Source of the DNA: Sandaracinaceae bacterium
Lineage (GTDB): Bacteria; Myxococcota_A; Polyangia; Polyangiales; Sandaracinaceae
Length of the DNA: 64,000 nucleotides
Assembly: GCA_020633195.1 (NCBI GenBank)
Contig: JACKEC010000016.1
Coordinates: 372,001 to 436,000, forward strand
Direction: 5' to 3'
The notes beneath the pieces are model-generated. The model searched no databases, was not told the origin of the DNA, and saw only the letters and a list, made by a program, of their open reading frames with translations. Below are positions 54,264-62,605 of the stretch, piece after piece. Numbering within the stretch: position 1 is the first letter of the stretch; every line of letters starts with the position of its first letter. The position numbers were made by a program, and so were the translations under genes.

Positions 54264-55064
54264 TCAGGGCGCGAAGCTCACGCCCAAGTCGTCGACGAGC
54301 GCGTCGCCCGTCAGCTCCATGACCGCGACGGCGCCGCCGTCGTTGGGTACGAAGTCCACGCCGCCCGGGCGCGGCCGGTAGGTGCCAGCGCGGACCGGCT
54401 GCTCGGGGTCGGTCGTCCAGAGCGACCAGCCGCCCGCGGCGTCGAGCAGGAGGCTCACGTCGCCGTGCGCGTAGAGGCCGACCAGGGACGCGGCGTCCGG
54501 GGTCGGCCCGGCGAGCGCGGCGTCGTCGGCCGCGGTGCGCTCCACGGGCGCGCGGTCGACGAACAGCGCGACGTCGATGACGTCCGGTCGGTCGGCCGGC
54601 GGGACCATCGCCAGGGCGCCGACGCCGGAGACCGAGCCCATGAGCGACGCGAGCACGAAGGCGTCGGGGCCCTCGACCGCCCAGCCGCCGCTGGGCAGGC
54701 GGGTCGCCCGCGCCCCGATCATCTCGGCGAAGGCGGTCACCGAGGCCTCGTCGCCGCCCACCCAGATCTGATCGCGCGGGGTGTCGCGGTGCCGGAGCTC
54801 GCCGCTCGCCCCCACCACCTCGACGAGCTCCCCGGGCTCCACCGCGATCGGCTCGACGCCGCCGGGGCGCACCACCGCGGCCTCGGCGCCCTCGGGGATC
54901 GCGACGGGGAGGGCGCCGCTGTGACGCTCCCCGGACACCTCGACCGCGATCCCCGCGTTCCGCGCGTCCTCGTCGACGACCACGAAGCCGTCGCGCTCGG
55001 GATCCGGGGCCTCGCAGGCGATGGCGAGGAGGCCGAGGGCGAGCGCGGCGATCGTGTTCCTCAT
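54264..55064 (-). CDS. Lipoprotein of the MNIO operon
   Basis: About 266 residues from the ATG at 55064, which has GGAG with 6-base spacing (the upstream ATG at 55070 sits directly on the GGAG). Lipobox AIAC, Cys 17, then EAPDPERDG. No repeats; two beta-rich regions, the first with VSGERHSGALPVAIPEGAE, the second ending in VAVMELTGDALVDDLGVSF. Function unknown. The Tat cysteine-protein gene follows after 14 bases, so this is the first gene of the operon and may display or bind the modified product at the membrane. Confidence 0.7.
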   Translation of the reverse strand: MRNTIAALALGLLAIACEAPDPERDGFVVVDEDARNAGIAVEVSGERHSGALPVAIPEGAEAAVVRPGGVEPIAVEPGELVEVVGASGELRHRDTPRDQIWVGGDEASVTAFAEMIGARATRLPSGGWAVEGPDAFVLASLMGSVSGVGALAMVPPADRPDVIDVALFVDRAPVERTAADDAALAGPTPDAASLVGLYAHGDVSLLLDAAGGWSLWTTDPEQPVRAGTYRPRPGGVDFVPNDGGAVAVMELTGDALVDDLGVSFAP

Positions 55065-55145
55065 GAGCATCTCCGACAGTCTGGACGCGCGAGGGTTCCG
55101 ATCGGGTTCACCCGCTGTCGTACGAGGGGTTACGCAGACTCCTTC

Positions 55146-55186
55146 CAACGCGATCTCTCGTTGCGTTCTCGCGGGGTTGCGCAACC
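55146..55186 (+). promoter_or_regulatory. Palindromic operator candidates before the FHA-LuxR gene
   Basis: The 131-base divergent region contains an inverted repeat CAACG-N8-CGTTG (55146-55163) and a perfect 12-base palindrome GGTTGCGCAACC (55175-55186), 8 bases before the GTG at 55195. A related half-site, GGGTTACGCA, occurs about 45 bases upstream. A LuxR-type protein binding its own promoter is a natural reading; unproven. Confidence 0.4.
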
Positions 55187-55194
55187 ATTGGCCC

Positions 55195-55752
55195 GTGCGG
55201 CGGTTTGTCCTCAAGCTCGGCGACTCGGAGATCCGGCTGTCTCCGGGGCATTGGCGGATCGGTCGCGACCCGGCGTGCGAGATCCGGCTCGGCGACGAGT
55301 CGGTGTCGCGGCGCCACGCGAGCCTGCGCGTCACCGAGACGGCGGTGGAGCTCAGCGATCAGGGCTCGCGCAACGGCGTCCGCGTCAACGGGGAGCGCGT
55401 CTACGGGCGCGGCGACCTCGGGATCGGCGACAAGCTCGAGATCGGCATCTACGAGATCGTCCTCGCCGAGCAGGGGCTCGCGGACTCGATCCAGTCGGTG
55501 ACCCGGCCGCTCCCGAAGGTGCCGCGCACCGGGACCGACAGCCTGTCGCTGCTGAGCCGCCGCGAGCGCGAGGTCTTCGAGCGCCTCGCGCGCGGCGAGA
55601 CGCAGCGCGCGGTGGCCGAGGAGCTCGGGCTCAGCGTCAAGACGGTCGAGACCTACCGCGCTCGCATCCGCGACAAGCTCGGCCTCCACTCGCGGGCCGA
55701 CCTCGTGGCGTTCGCGCTCGAGGCGGGGATCCTGCGTCCAGGCTCCACGTGA
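55195..55752 (+). CDS. FHA-domain LuxR-type transcriptional regulator
   Basis: About 185 residues from the GTG at 55195. The N-terminal FHA domain (about 1-95; IGRDPACEIRLGDESVSRRH, then SDQGSRNGVRVNG) binds phospho-threonine. The C-terminal LuxR-type helix-turn-helix (about 118-180; LSRREREVFERLARGETQRA and LGLSVKTVETYRARIRDKLG) binds DNA. This layout links Ser/Thr phosphorylation directly to transcription. The frame is open upstream to 55021 but lacks a good start. The stop overlaps the GTG of the peptidase gene by 4 bases; divergent from the MNIO operon, which it may control. Confidence 0.85.
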   Translation: MRRFVLKLGDSEIRLSPGHWRIGRDPACEIRLGDESVSRRHASLRVTETAVELSDQGSRNGVRVNGERVYGRGDLGIGDKLEIGIYEIVLAEQGLADSIQSVTRPLPKVPRTGTDSLSLLSRREREVFERLARGETQRAVAEELGLSVKTVETYRARIRDKLGLHSRADLVAFALEAGILRPGST

Positions 55753-56768
55753 AGCGCCTCGTCGAGCGGCTCTGCTCGGACGCGTGCGCCGGTCGCGCGC
55801 CGGGGACGGAGGGCGGTCGCCTCGCGCGCCGCTACGTGATCGAGGCCCTCCACGACGAGGGGCTCGATCCCTACGAGCAGGCGGTTCCGCGCTGCCGCGG
55901 CGCCAACGTCCTCGCCGAGATCCGCGGTGACATCGATCGCTGGGTGATGGTCGCGGCGCACTACGACCACCTCGGGGTGATCGACGGCCAGATGTTCCGC
56001 GGCGCCGACGACAACGCCGCCGCGGTCGCGATCCTCGTCGAGGTGGCCCGCGCGCTCGCCCACGACCCACCCGAGGGGCGGGGGGTGATCCTCGCGGCGT
56101 TCGACGCCGAGGAGCCGCCCTACTTCCTCACGCAGGGGATGGGCAGCGAGCACTTCGCGAGGCACCCCACGATCCCGCTCGACAGGATCGACCTGATGAT
56201 CTGCATGGACCTCGTCGGCCACGCGCTCGGCGCCCAGGGGCTCCCCGACGCGGTCCGCGACACGGTCTTCGCGCTCGGCGCGGAGCGGAGCCCCCGGACG
56301 CGCGACGTGCTGCTCCAGACCACCGAGCCGGGCGTCATCGTCCGGCCGGTGGACGCGGAGACGATCCCGCCGCTCAGCGACTACGCGGGGTTCTGGGAGC
56401 GGGAGCGGCCGTTCCTCCTGCTCACCAACGGGCGCTCGCGCGTCTACCACACGCCGGGCGACGTCCCCTCCGAGCTGGCGTGGCCGAAGATGGCCGCCAC
56501 CGCGCGCTGGCTCGAGGCCTTCGTGCGCGCGACCTGCGCCCGCGACGAGGGGCCCTTCCGGTTCCTGCGCGGCGTCGACGATCTGTCGACGGTGGAGTCC
56601 CTCCTCGGGATCCTCGGCCCGCTCTCCGAGGTGAGCCCGATGGCGCGCCACGGGCTCGACGTCGCGCGCGATCTGCGCCGTCACATCGCCCGCGATCGCA
56701 CGCTGCCGAGCTCGCGCCAGGCCGAGCTCGCGATGCTCGTCGCGGGGCTGGAGTCCGGGCTCGCGTGA
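55749..56768 (+). CDS. M28-family metallopeptidase
   Basis: Protein of 339 residues, GTG start coupled to the preceding stop (GTGA). M28 zinc-peptidase motifs: VAAHYDHLGV, GADDNAAAVAIL, FDAEEPPYFL, MDLVGHALG and DVPSELAW. Metal ligands His, Asp, Glu, Asp are in place; the final His is probably in RVYHTPGD. No signal peptide is seen, so it may act in the cytoplasm, unlike most secreted M28 aminopeptidases. The C-terminal 70 residues form a helical extension. Second gene of a three-gene transcript. Confidence 0.85.
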   Translation: MKRLVERLCSDACAGRAPGTEGGRLARRYVIEALHDEGLDPYEQAVPRCRGANVLAEIRGDIDRWVMVAAHYDHLGVIDGQMFRGADDNAAAVAILVEVARALAHDPPEGRGVILAAFDAEEPPYFLTQGMGSEHFARHPTIPLDRIDLMICMDLVGHALGAQGLPDAVRDTVFALGAERSPRTRDVLLQTTEPGVIVRPVDAETIPPLSDYAGFWERERPFLLLTNGRSRVYHTPGDVPSELAWPKMAATARWLEAFVRATCARDEGPFRFLRGVDDLSTVESLLGILGPLSEVSPMARHGLDVARDLRRHIARDRTLPSSRQAELAMLVAGLESGLA

Positions 56769-58579
56769 GGGCCTCGGGCTGGATCGCGGCGCTCCTGCTC
56801 GGCGCTTGCGGCGGCTCGACGCCGCCGAGCCCCGCGCGCCCGACGACCGCCGCGCCCCCCGCTACACCGCGCGCGCCGTTCGCCGCGTTCGCCGTGTACT
56901 CCGGTCAGGACACGGTGCTGATCCCGGTCGATCCGGCGCGTCCGATCGTGACGGGGGCCGGCACGTGGATCGCCGACCCCGCTCGCCCCGAGCGGATCGT
57001 GCAGGTCGTCGAGCCCGACCGGGCGGAGGCGGTCGGCCTGCCGGAGTGCGCGTGCAGCGACGTCGAGCACGCGTGCATCGGCGGCGTGGTCACCCGCGAG
57101 CTCGACGCCAGCGAGGGGTGGCGCGCCACGTTCCCCGAGGGGTGCGTCTGCTGGGGCCCCGCCGACACGCCGCGCCCGGCCGTCCTCGACATCGCCTCCC
57201 CCGACGACGAGATGGCGACCTGCGATCCGCCGCCGCCCGCGCCCGAGCCGGTCACCGCGTTCGTGGGCGGCGTGGTGTACCGCGAGGGGATGAGCAATTC
57301 CCTCGAGGACGAGTGCGGCAACGTGACCGGCTTCAACGTCTACGACGCCTACGTCCTCGAGCAGGAGCTGATCGCCGGGGCTCGCGTCGCGATGCCGTCC
57401 GGGTGGCAGCACTGCCAGGACGGTCGCGTCGACCCGACCAGGCTGTTCGGCCCCGACGGCGTCCTCGCCCGCGCCGAGTGTCCGGCCGAGCGGCCGGCTC
57501 CACCCCCCGACGAGGACGACGAGGGTTGGGATGATGGCAACGAACGTTGTCGCGAGTGCGACGAGGGGACCGCCGACGGGGACTACCTGGTGCTCGGCAG
57601 CGGCCAGCTCTGCGACGTCGGCGTGTCGACCGGCGTGGCGGGCGACGAGCTCACCTGGGTCACCTGCGCGCCGCTGGGGCCCGATCGGTGTCCGTCCGCG
57701 CTCGACCCGTGCGGCGACGCGGCGCCGTTCGGCGCGCGGCTCGATCCGGCGGTCGGGTACTGGGTGAGCACCGACGGTCGCTGGGCGCTCACGGGCGCGG
57801 GGGAGATCCTCGAGCCCACCACCGAGGCGCCGGTCCGCAGCGACGCGCCGGAGGGGCCCCACGTCGGGGTCCTCTTCTTCGGAGACGCCTCCGTCCTCGC
57901 CGAGGCGCTGGCTCGCGACGCCGAGGAGGCGCCGGCGAGCGCGGACGAGGAGGAGCCCGTCTACTGCGACGAGGCGCTGACCTGCCGGGGCGGGCTGCGG
58001 TGCGACCCGCAGACCGTGACGTGCGTGCCTCCCTGCGCGAGCGACTCGGACTGCGCGACGCGAGGGCTCTGCGGCGCGACCTGCACCGACGGGCTCTGCG
58101 GTCCGGCGCCGGACGGGTCTTGCGACGAGGACGAGCGGTGTCCCCAGGGCTACGAGTGCGCGGACGGCCGCTGCGTGCAGTGTCAGCACGACGGGGACTG
58201 CACCGACGGCCGGGTGTGCGAGCGCGGGGCGTGCGATCCGCCCGAGTGCGCGGCCGATGACGACTGCGACGCGGGCGAGCGGTGCGCCGCCGGCCGCTGT
58301 GCCCCCGCGTGCGACGCGTCCCGCTCGGCGTCGGACCTCGGCAACGACTGCGCGCTGCGGATGCGCGAGGGCGCCTGGGCGGAGGCGCGGCAGCTCTGCG
58401 AGTGCGCGTTGGCCAGCAGCCCGTCGCCGCGGACCGAGGGCGCCTTGCGCTACAACCTCGGGCGGATCGCGGAGGAGCAGGGCGACCGCGCCGAGGCGAT
58501 CCGGCAGTACCGCCGCTCGCTCGAGGTGCGGCCGGGCAACGCCGCGGTCCGGTCCCGGCTCGACGCGCTCGCGCCCTGA
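56765..58579 (+). CDS. Cys-rich lipoprotein with C-terminal TPR
   Basis: About 604 residues. GTG start coupled to the M28 stop, lipobox LLGAC (Cys 15). After a Pro/Ala linker a beta-region with several Cys (ECACSDVEHACIGGVV, FPEGCVCWG) follows, then a disulfide-type module of about 100 residues (VTCVPPCASDSDCATRGLCG and QHDGDCTDGRVCERGACD). The last 70 residues are a tetratricopeptide unit (ALRYNLGRIAEEQGDRAEAI). Secreted; function unknown. Third gene of the FHA-LuxR operon and end-to-end convergent with the lectin-like lipoprotein gene. Confidence 0.75.
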   Translation: MRASGWIAALLLGACGGSTPPSPARPTTAAPPATPRAPFAAFAVYSGQDTVLIPVDPARPIVTGAGTWIADPARPERIVQVVEPDRAEAVGLPECACSDVEHACIGGVVTRELDASEGWRATFPEGCVCWGPADTPRPAVLDIASPDDEMATCDPPPPAPEPVTAFVGGVVYREGMSNSLEDECGNVTGFNVYDAYVLEQELIAGARVAMPSGWQHCQDGRVDPTRLFGPDGVLARAECPAERPAPPPDEDDEGWDDGNERCRECDEGTADGDYLVLGSGQLCDVGVSTGVAGDELTWVTCAPLGPDRCPSALDPCGDAAPFGARLDPAVGYWVSTDGRWALTGAGEILEPTTEAPVRSDAPEGPHVGVLFFGDASVLAEALARDAEEAPASADEEEPVYCDEALTCRGGLRCDPQTVTCVPPCASDSDCATRGLCGATCTDGLCGPAPDGSCDEDERCPQGYECADGRCVQCQHDGDCTDGRVCERGACDPPECAADDDCDAGERCAAGRCAPACDASRSASDLGNDCALRMREGAWAEARQLCECALASSPSPRTEGALRYNLGRIAEEQGDRAEAIRQYRRSLEVRPGNAAVRSRLDALAP

Positions 58580-58583
58580 TCGG

Positions 58584-59474
58584 CTACGGCGCGAGCTCGC
58601 AGACGTAGGCGTGCTCGGCGGCGCAGTCTTCGCTTCGCCATCGCCCGTTGCCTCGCATGACCGCGCAGTCCTGCCCGGAGCTCGGCCCCGTCTGCCAGTT
58701 GTCGTAGCCGCTGGGGGTCCCGTCGACCCAGACGAAGTCCACGCCCTCGCGATGGAGCCCGAGCCAGGGCTCGCCGACGCCGCTGGTCTGTGCGTGGACG
58801 AACGCGTCCTCGGCCGCGTCGGCGATCGACACGGGCGTGTAGCCGCGTGAAGCGCAGGCGTCCGCGGTCATCGCGGCGGTGCGGGGCATCGCGCAGACCT
58901 GGTAGATGTGCCCCGCGAAGGTCGAGCGTACGCAGGGCTCGCAGCCGCTCTCGTCGATGTCCCCGTCGCAGTCGTCGTCGGTCGCGTTGCAGAGCTCCGG
59001 CGCGCACGCGTCGTCGGGGCTCGCGGCGTCGAAGCCCCCGCCGTCCTCGGGCTCGCTGCCTGCGTCCACGCCCGCGTCCGCGCCGTCGAGGACGCAGGTG
59101 GCGCCGTCGCAGCGCTGCCCGGGCGGACACCCCGCCGGGCACCCGCCCTCGAGGCGCACGGTCATCGACGTGGTGGCTCCCGCCTCGAACGAGAAGGACC
59201 GGACGACCGAGACCACCTCGGCGCCCCCGCGGCGGCCGTTCACCCGCAGGTCGAAGGGGCCGAGCTGGTCCCCCGTCGCGCGCAGCTCGAGCATGGCCGG
59301 GAGCGATCCGTCGTCCACGAGCGCGGCCGACGCGCTGCGCCCCTCGACCTCGATGGTCACCTCGTCGAGCTCGGTCGGGATCGCCATGTCGCTCTCCACC
59401 GTCACCTGGACGATGGAGTCGCTCGCGCACCCCGCGAGGGCGAGGCAGCCGAGCACGATGGGGAGCTCCCGCAT
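58584..59474 (-). CDS. Lipoprotein with C-type lectin-like domain
   Basis: Protein of 296 residues: lipobox LAGC (Cys 16), a beta-domain (about 20-115), a Cys-rich and Asp-Ala-Gly linker (GCPAGCPPGQRCDGATC, CNATDDDCDGDIDESGCEPC), then a C-type lectin-like domain (about 185-296) with WLGLHREGVDFVWVDG, a WND-like end (GNGRWRSEDC) and AYVCELAP. The core Trp and Cys positions are right; a calcium-binding EPN or QPD motif is not evident, so sugar binding is uncertain. Last gene of the HEAT-methyltransferase-ligase transcript, 11 bases after the ligase gene. Confidence 0.82.
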   Translation of the reverse strand: MRELPIVLGCLALAGCASDSIVQVTVESDMAIPTELDEVTIEVEGRSASAALVDDGSLPAMLELRATGDQLGPFDLRVNGRRGGAEVVSVVRSFSFEAGATTSMTVRLEGGCPAGCPPGQRCDGATCVLDGADAGVDAGSEPEDGGGFDAASPDDACAPELCNATDDDCDGDIDESGCEPCVRSTFAGHIYQVCAMPRTAAMTADACASRGYTPVSIADAAEDAFVHAQTSGVGEPWLGLHREGVDFVWVDGTPSGYDNWQTGPSSGQDCAVMRGNGRWRSEDCAAEHAYVCELAP

Positions 59475-59485
59475 GCGTGGCGATC

Positions 59486-61051
59486 CTAGCCCAGGTCGAG
59501 GTCCCCGGCCGCCGGGGAACCCCCCGCCTCGAAGAGCGCGCGCACCTCGTCGATGGTGGCCGCGTCCGCGGCCGCCTTGTCGGGCCGGTAGCGCTTCACC
59601 CGCGCGAACCGCAGCGCCATCCCCGCCGGGTAGATCGGGCTCGCCTGCACGTTGCTCAGCGCGATCTCCACCACCAGCTCGGGTCGCACGTGCACGACGT
59701 GGCCCTCGCGACCGATCGCGAGCGCGCCGAGCTTCTCGGTCTGCCAGACGAGCATCTCGTCGGTCATGCCCTTGAAGGTCTTGCCGAGCATCACGAAGGA
59801 GCCGTCCCGCGGCTCGCGGGCGGCGAGGTGCAGGTTGCTCAGCCACTCCGAGCGGCGCCCGGAGCCCTGCTCCACGGCGATGACGACGAGGTCCAGGGTG
59901 TGCGCGGGCTTGAGCTTGAGCCACGAGAACCCGCGCCGGCCGGCCTCGTACGGGTCGTCGAGGCTCTTCGCCATGAGCCCCTCGTGGCCGACCCCGACGA
60001 CCTCGTCGAAGAAGCGGGCGGCCGCGTCGGCGTCGTCGGTGACGATCCGGGTCACCCGGTGCGCGTCGCCCACGAGCGCGTCGAGCGCCTCGAGCCGCTC
60101 CATCGCGGGCCGATCGATCAGCGCGGCGCCGTCGAGGTGCAGCAGATCGAAGTAGATGTGGCTCAGCGGCAGCTTCTTCCGCATCGCCGCGACGTTCGAG
60201 GTGCGCCCGAAGCGACGCATCGTCGTCTGGAACGCGTGGGGCCGGCCGTCGGGCTGCAGCGCGATCGCCTCGCCGTCGAGGATCAGCTCGTCGGCCGGCA
60301 TCGCGCGCACCGCCTCGACGATCTCCGGGACGCGATCGGTCACCTCGTGGAGCTTGCGGCTGTAGACGCGAACGAGGTCGCCGGCCTTGTGGACCTGGAC
60401 GCGCGCGCCGTCGAGCTTGAGCTCGAAGGCCGCGGTGCCGAGCCGCTCGAGCGCGGCGTCCACGCCGTCCGCCGGGGACGCGAGCATCGGCAGGATCGGG
60501 GAGAAGAGGGTGAGCTCGAAGCGCGCCAGCGCCTCGGGGCCCTCGAGGATCGCGGCGGTCGCCACGGCGGCGACGTCTCCGGCGAGCATCGCGGCGCGCC
60601 GCACCAGGGCGCCGTCGATCCCCGTCGCGTCGGCGACCGCCTCGACCATCACGCCCACCTGCGCGCCCTGCCGCAGCTCCCCGAGCACGAGCCGCGCGAG
60701 GAAGCGGCGCTCGGCCTCGGTGGCCCGCGCCCACAGCGCCCCGAGCGCGTCCTCGCGCCGCCGCTTGGAGCCCGCGCCGGAGATGCTCGCGAGCTCGTCG
60801 AAGCGGCGGTGCGTCTCGAGGAGCCCGAGCTGCGGCTCGAGGGAGGCTGGGCCGGCGTCGAGATCCCGGAACGCGGCCCAGCCGATCCCGATGCGCCCCT
60901 GCGGCAAGACCCCCGAGAGGTAGCCGACGCCGACCGCGACCTCGTCGGGGGTCAGCGCGCGGAGGAGATCACCGAGCAGCGCGCGCTTCTTCAGCCGCGA
61001 CCGCGTCGAGCCGACGGCGAGGGAGGTCTCGACGAGCTCGTGGAGGCGCAT
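59486..61051 (-). CDS. ATP-dependent DNA ligase
   Basis: Protein of 521 residues of the archaeal/eukaryotic (LigB-like) type. The N-terminal DNA-binding domain (about 1-195) is followed by the nucleotidyl-transferase domain with adenylated Lys 212 in ELKLDGARVQVH, then VYSRKLHEVT, LDGEAIAL, EGLMAKSLDDPYEAG, WLKLKPAHTLDLVV and the OB domain (GSFVMLGKTFKGM). It joins nicks using ATP; in bacteria such ligases serve repair, beside the NAD-dependent LigA. The start ATG shares its A with the methyltransferase stop (TGATG). No Ku gene is adjacent. Confidence 0.92.
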   Translation of the reverse strand: MRLHELVETSLAVGSTRSRLKKRALLGDLLRALTPDEVAVGVGYLSGVLPQGRIGIGWAAFRDLDAGPASLEPQLGLLETHRRFDELASISGAGSKRRREDALGALWARATEAERRFLARLVLGELRQGAQVGVMVEAVADATGIDGALVRRAAMLAGDVAAVATAAILEGPEALARFELTLFSPILPMLASPADGVDAALERLGTAAFELKLDGARVQVHKAGDLVRVYSRKLHEVTDRVPEIVEAVRAMPADELILDGEAIALQPDGRPHAFQTTMRRFGRTSNVAAMRKKLPLSHIYFDLLHLDGAALIDRPAMERLEALDALVGDAHRVTRIVTDDADAAARFFDEVVGVGHEGLMAKSLDDPYEAGRRGFSWLKLKPAHTLDLVVIAVEQGSGRRSEWLSNLHLAAREPRDGSFVMLGKTFKGMTDEMLVWQTEKLGALAIGREGHVVHVRPELVVEIALSNVQASPIYPAGMALRFARVKRYRPDKAAADAATIDEVRALFEAGGSPAAGDLDLG

Positions 61052-61893
61052 CAGACCCGCGCGATGGCGAGCCCCGCGTGGACCCGCAGCGAGAGGGGCC
61101 CGCCGCCGAAGTAGGTGTCGAGCATGCGCACCATCTCTTCGAGGAGCCCGTCGTCCTCGAAGCCGGCGATCCAGCGCCACTCGGGCACCGCCACGAACCG
61201 CAGCGCCGGGTCCGCGAGCAGGTCGCGGGCGGAGCCGAACGCGAGCTGGAACTCCTCCGTCTTGACGCGCACCGACGCGAAGCCGGCGTTGGCGATGACC
61301 GCCTCCAGCGTGCTCGCGCTCGGGTAGCGCAGCGCGATCCGCTCGACCCGCGCGGCGAGCGCGCCGTCGTCGCGCCGCAGCGCGAGCTCGCGGAACATGT
61401 CGAAGACCTCTTCGAAGGTCCCCGCCAGGGCCTGCGTCAAGAGCAGCAGGCCGCGCTCGGTGAGCACGCGGTACAGCTCCGAGAGGGCCTTCTCCGGCGC
61501 GAGCCACGCGCTCATCGCGAGGTTGCCGGTGACGACGTCGAAGACCTCGTTGCCGAAGTCGAGCTCCTCCGCGCTGGCCGCCTTGAAGAAGATGCGGCGC
61601 CCCGACTCGTCGAGCGCGCGGCGCCGCGCGAGATCGAGGAGCGCGGAGTCGGGATCGATCGCGATGACGCGCCCGCCCGGGTCGAGGCGCGCGAGGATCT
61701 CGAGGGCGGGGTGCCCGGTGCCGCAGCCCACGTCGAGCACCTGCACGCGCTCGTTCTCCGGCACGTGCGCGAGGAGCATCCTGCCGAACAGGGAGCTGTA
61801 GCGAGGGACGACGTGAGCGTCGTACACGGCGGCGTCGTTCGCCGAGCTGACCGCGGCCATGCGAGGTGAGCTCTCTCGGCCCTTCATCGCCAT
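61051..61893 (-). CDS. Class I SAM-dependent methyltransferase
   Basis: Protein of 280 residues. SAM-binding motif I is VLDVGCGTGHPALE and motif II is VIAIDPDSALLDLARRRA; a later block is NEVFDVVTGNLAMSAWL. It resembles methyltransferase-11-type enzymes of small-molecule or lipid metabolism. The target is unknown. The start ATG at 61893 shares a base with the HEAT gene stop; ATGs at 61887 and 61861 are alternatives. Second gene of four in the transcript; the pairing with a DNA ligase does not by itself show a role in DNA repair. Confidence 0.85.
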   Translation of the reverse strand: MAMKGRESSPRMAAVSSANDAAVYDAHVVPRYSSLFGRMLLAHVPENERVQVLDVGCGTGHPALEILARLDPGGRVIAIDPDSALLDLARRRALDESGRRIFFKAASAEELDFGNEVFDVVTGNLAMSAWLAPEKALSELYRVLTERGLLLLTQALAGTFEEVFDMFRELALRRDDGALAARVERIALRYPSASTLEAVIANAGFASVRVKTEEFQLAFGSARDLLADPALRFVAVPEWRWIAGFEDDGLLEEMVRMLDTYFGGGPLSLRVHAGLAIARV

Positions 61894-62522
61894 CAGACTT
61901 CGATACCGAGCTCCTCGAGCGCGGCCGCCGCGAGCTCGCCGATCTGCGTGGGGCCCTCGTCGACGTCCTCGAGGGTGGCCTCGCGCTCGTCCTCGAGCAT
62001 CGGCTCGAGGTACTTCGCCGCGCCTGGATCCCCGTACGCGGCCATCGCCTCGATCCCCGCCGCGACCACCGTGGCGTCCGGGTGGGACAGGAACCGCGCC
62101 ACGAGCGGCAGCGGATCCGGATCGCGGATCTCGGTGAGCACGAAGGGCAGCTCCTGCATCGAGAGGCCCTGGTGATCGCGGTCGAGGGCGCGCTCGACGG
62201 CGCGGGCCACCTCCTTGAAGCGCTCGAACGCCACGTCGAGGAGGGCCTCCCCGGCCTCGGCGCGGATGGTGGGCTCGGGGTGGTCGAGGATCTTCAGCAG
62301 GGTGTCGGCCATCTTCGGGCCGGGCACCTGAGCGCACAGATCCGCCAGCCGGCGCAGCCGCAGCTCGGCCTCCTCGTCGTCGTCGAGGGCGAGGGCCTCT
62401 TCGACCGCCCCGACGAGCTGGGGCGCGAGCTCGTCGGACGGCTCGCCGAGCAGCTCCTCCTCCGCGTCGCGGGCGGTGCGATCGGCGTCGAAGATGCGAT
62501 GGAGGAGGTCGGTGTGGGGCAT
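61893..62522 (-). CDS. HEAT-repeat protein
   Basis: Protein of 209 residues, acidic, cytoplasmic. Helical pairs of HEAT type: KMADTLLKILDHPEPTIRAE, DPDPLPLVARFLSHPDATVV and AAGIEAMAAYGDPGAAKYLE. Such proteins form curved protein-binding scaffolds. Its ATG at 62522 is divergent from the sigma-54 activator gene (83 bases between starts). First gene of the operon with methyltransferase, ligase and lectin-like lipoprotein. Confidence 0.82.
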   Translation of the reverse strand: MPHTDLLHRIFDADRTARDAEEELLGEPSDELAPQLVGAVEEALALDDDEEAELRLRRLADLCAQVPGPKMADTLLKILDHPEPTIRAEAGEALLDVAFERFKEVARAVERALDRDHQGLSMQELPFVLTEIRDPDPLPLVARFLSHPDATVVAAGIEAMAAYGDPGAAKYLEPMLEDEREATLEDVDEGPTQIGELAAAALEELGIEV

Positions 62523-62605
62523 GGGAGCCCGGAGATTACGCCGAGCGAGGGGTTGGCTCCAGCGTCCCGAACGAACGTGAAAAGTGCTACGGTCCGGCTT
62601 CCTGA

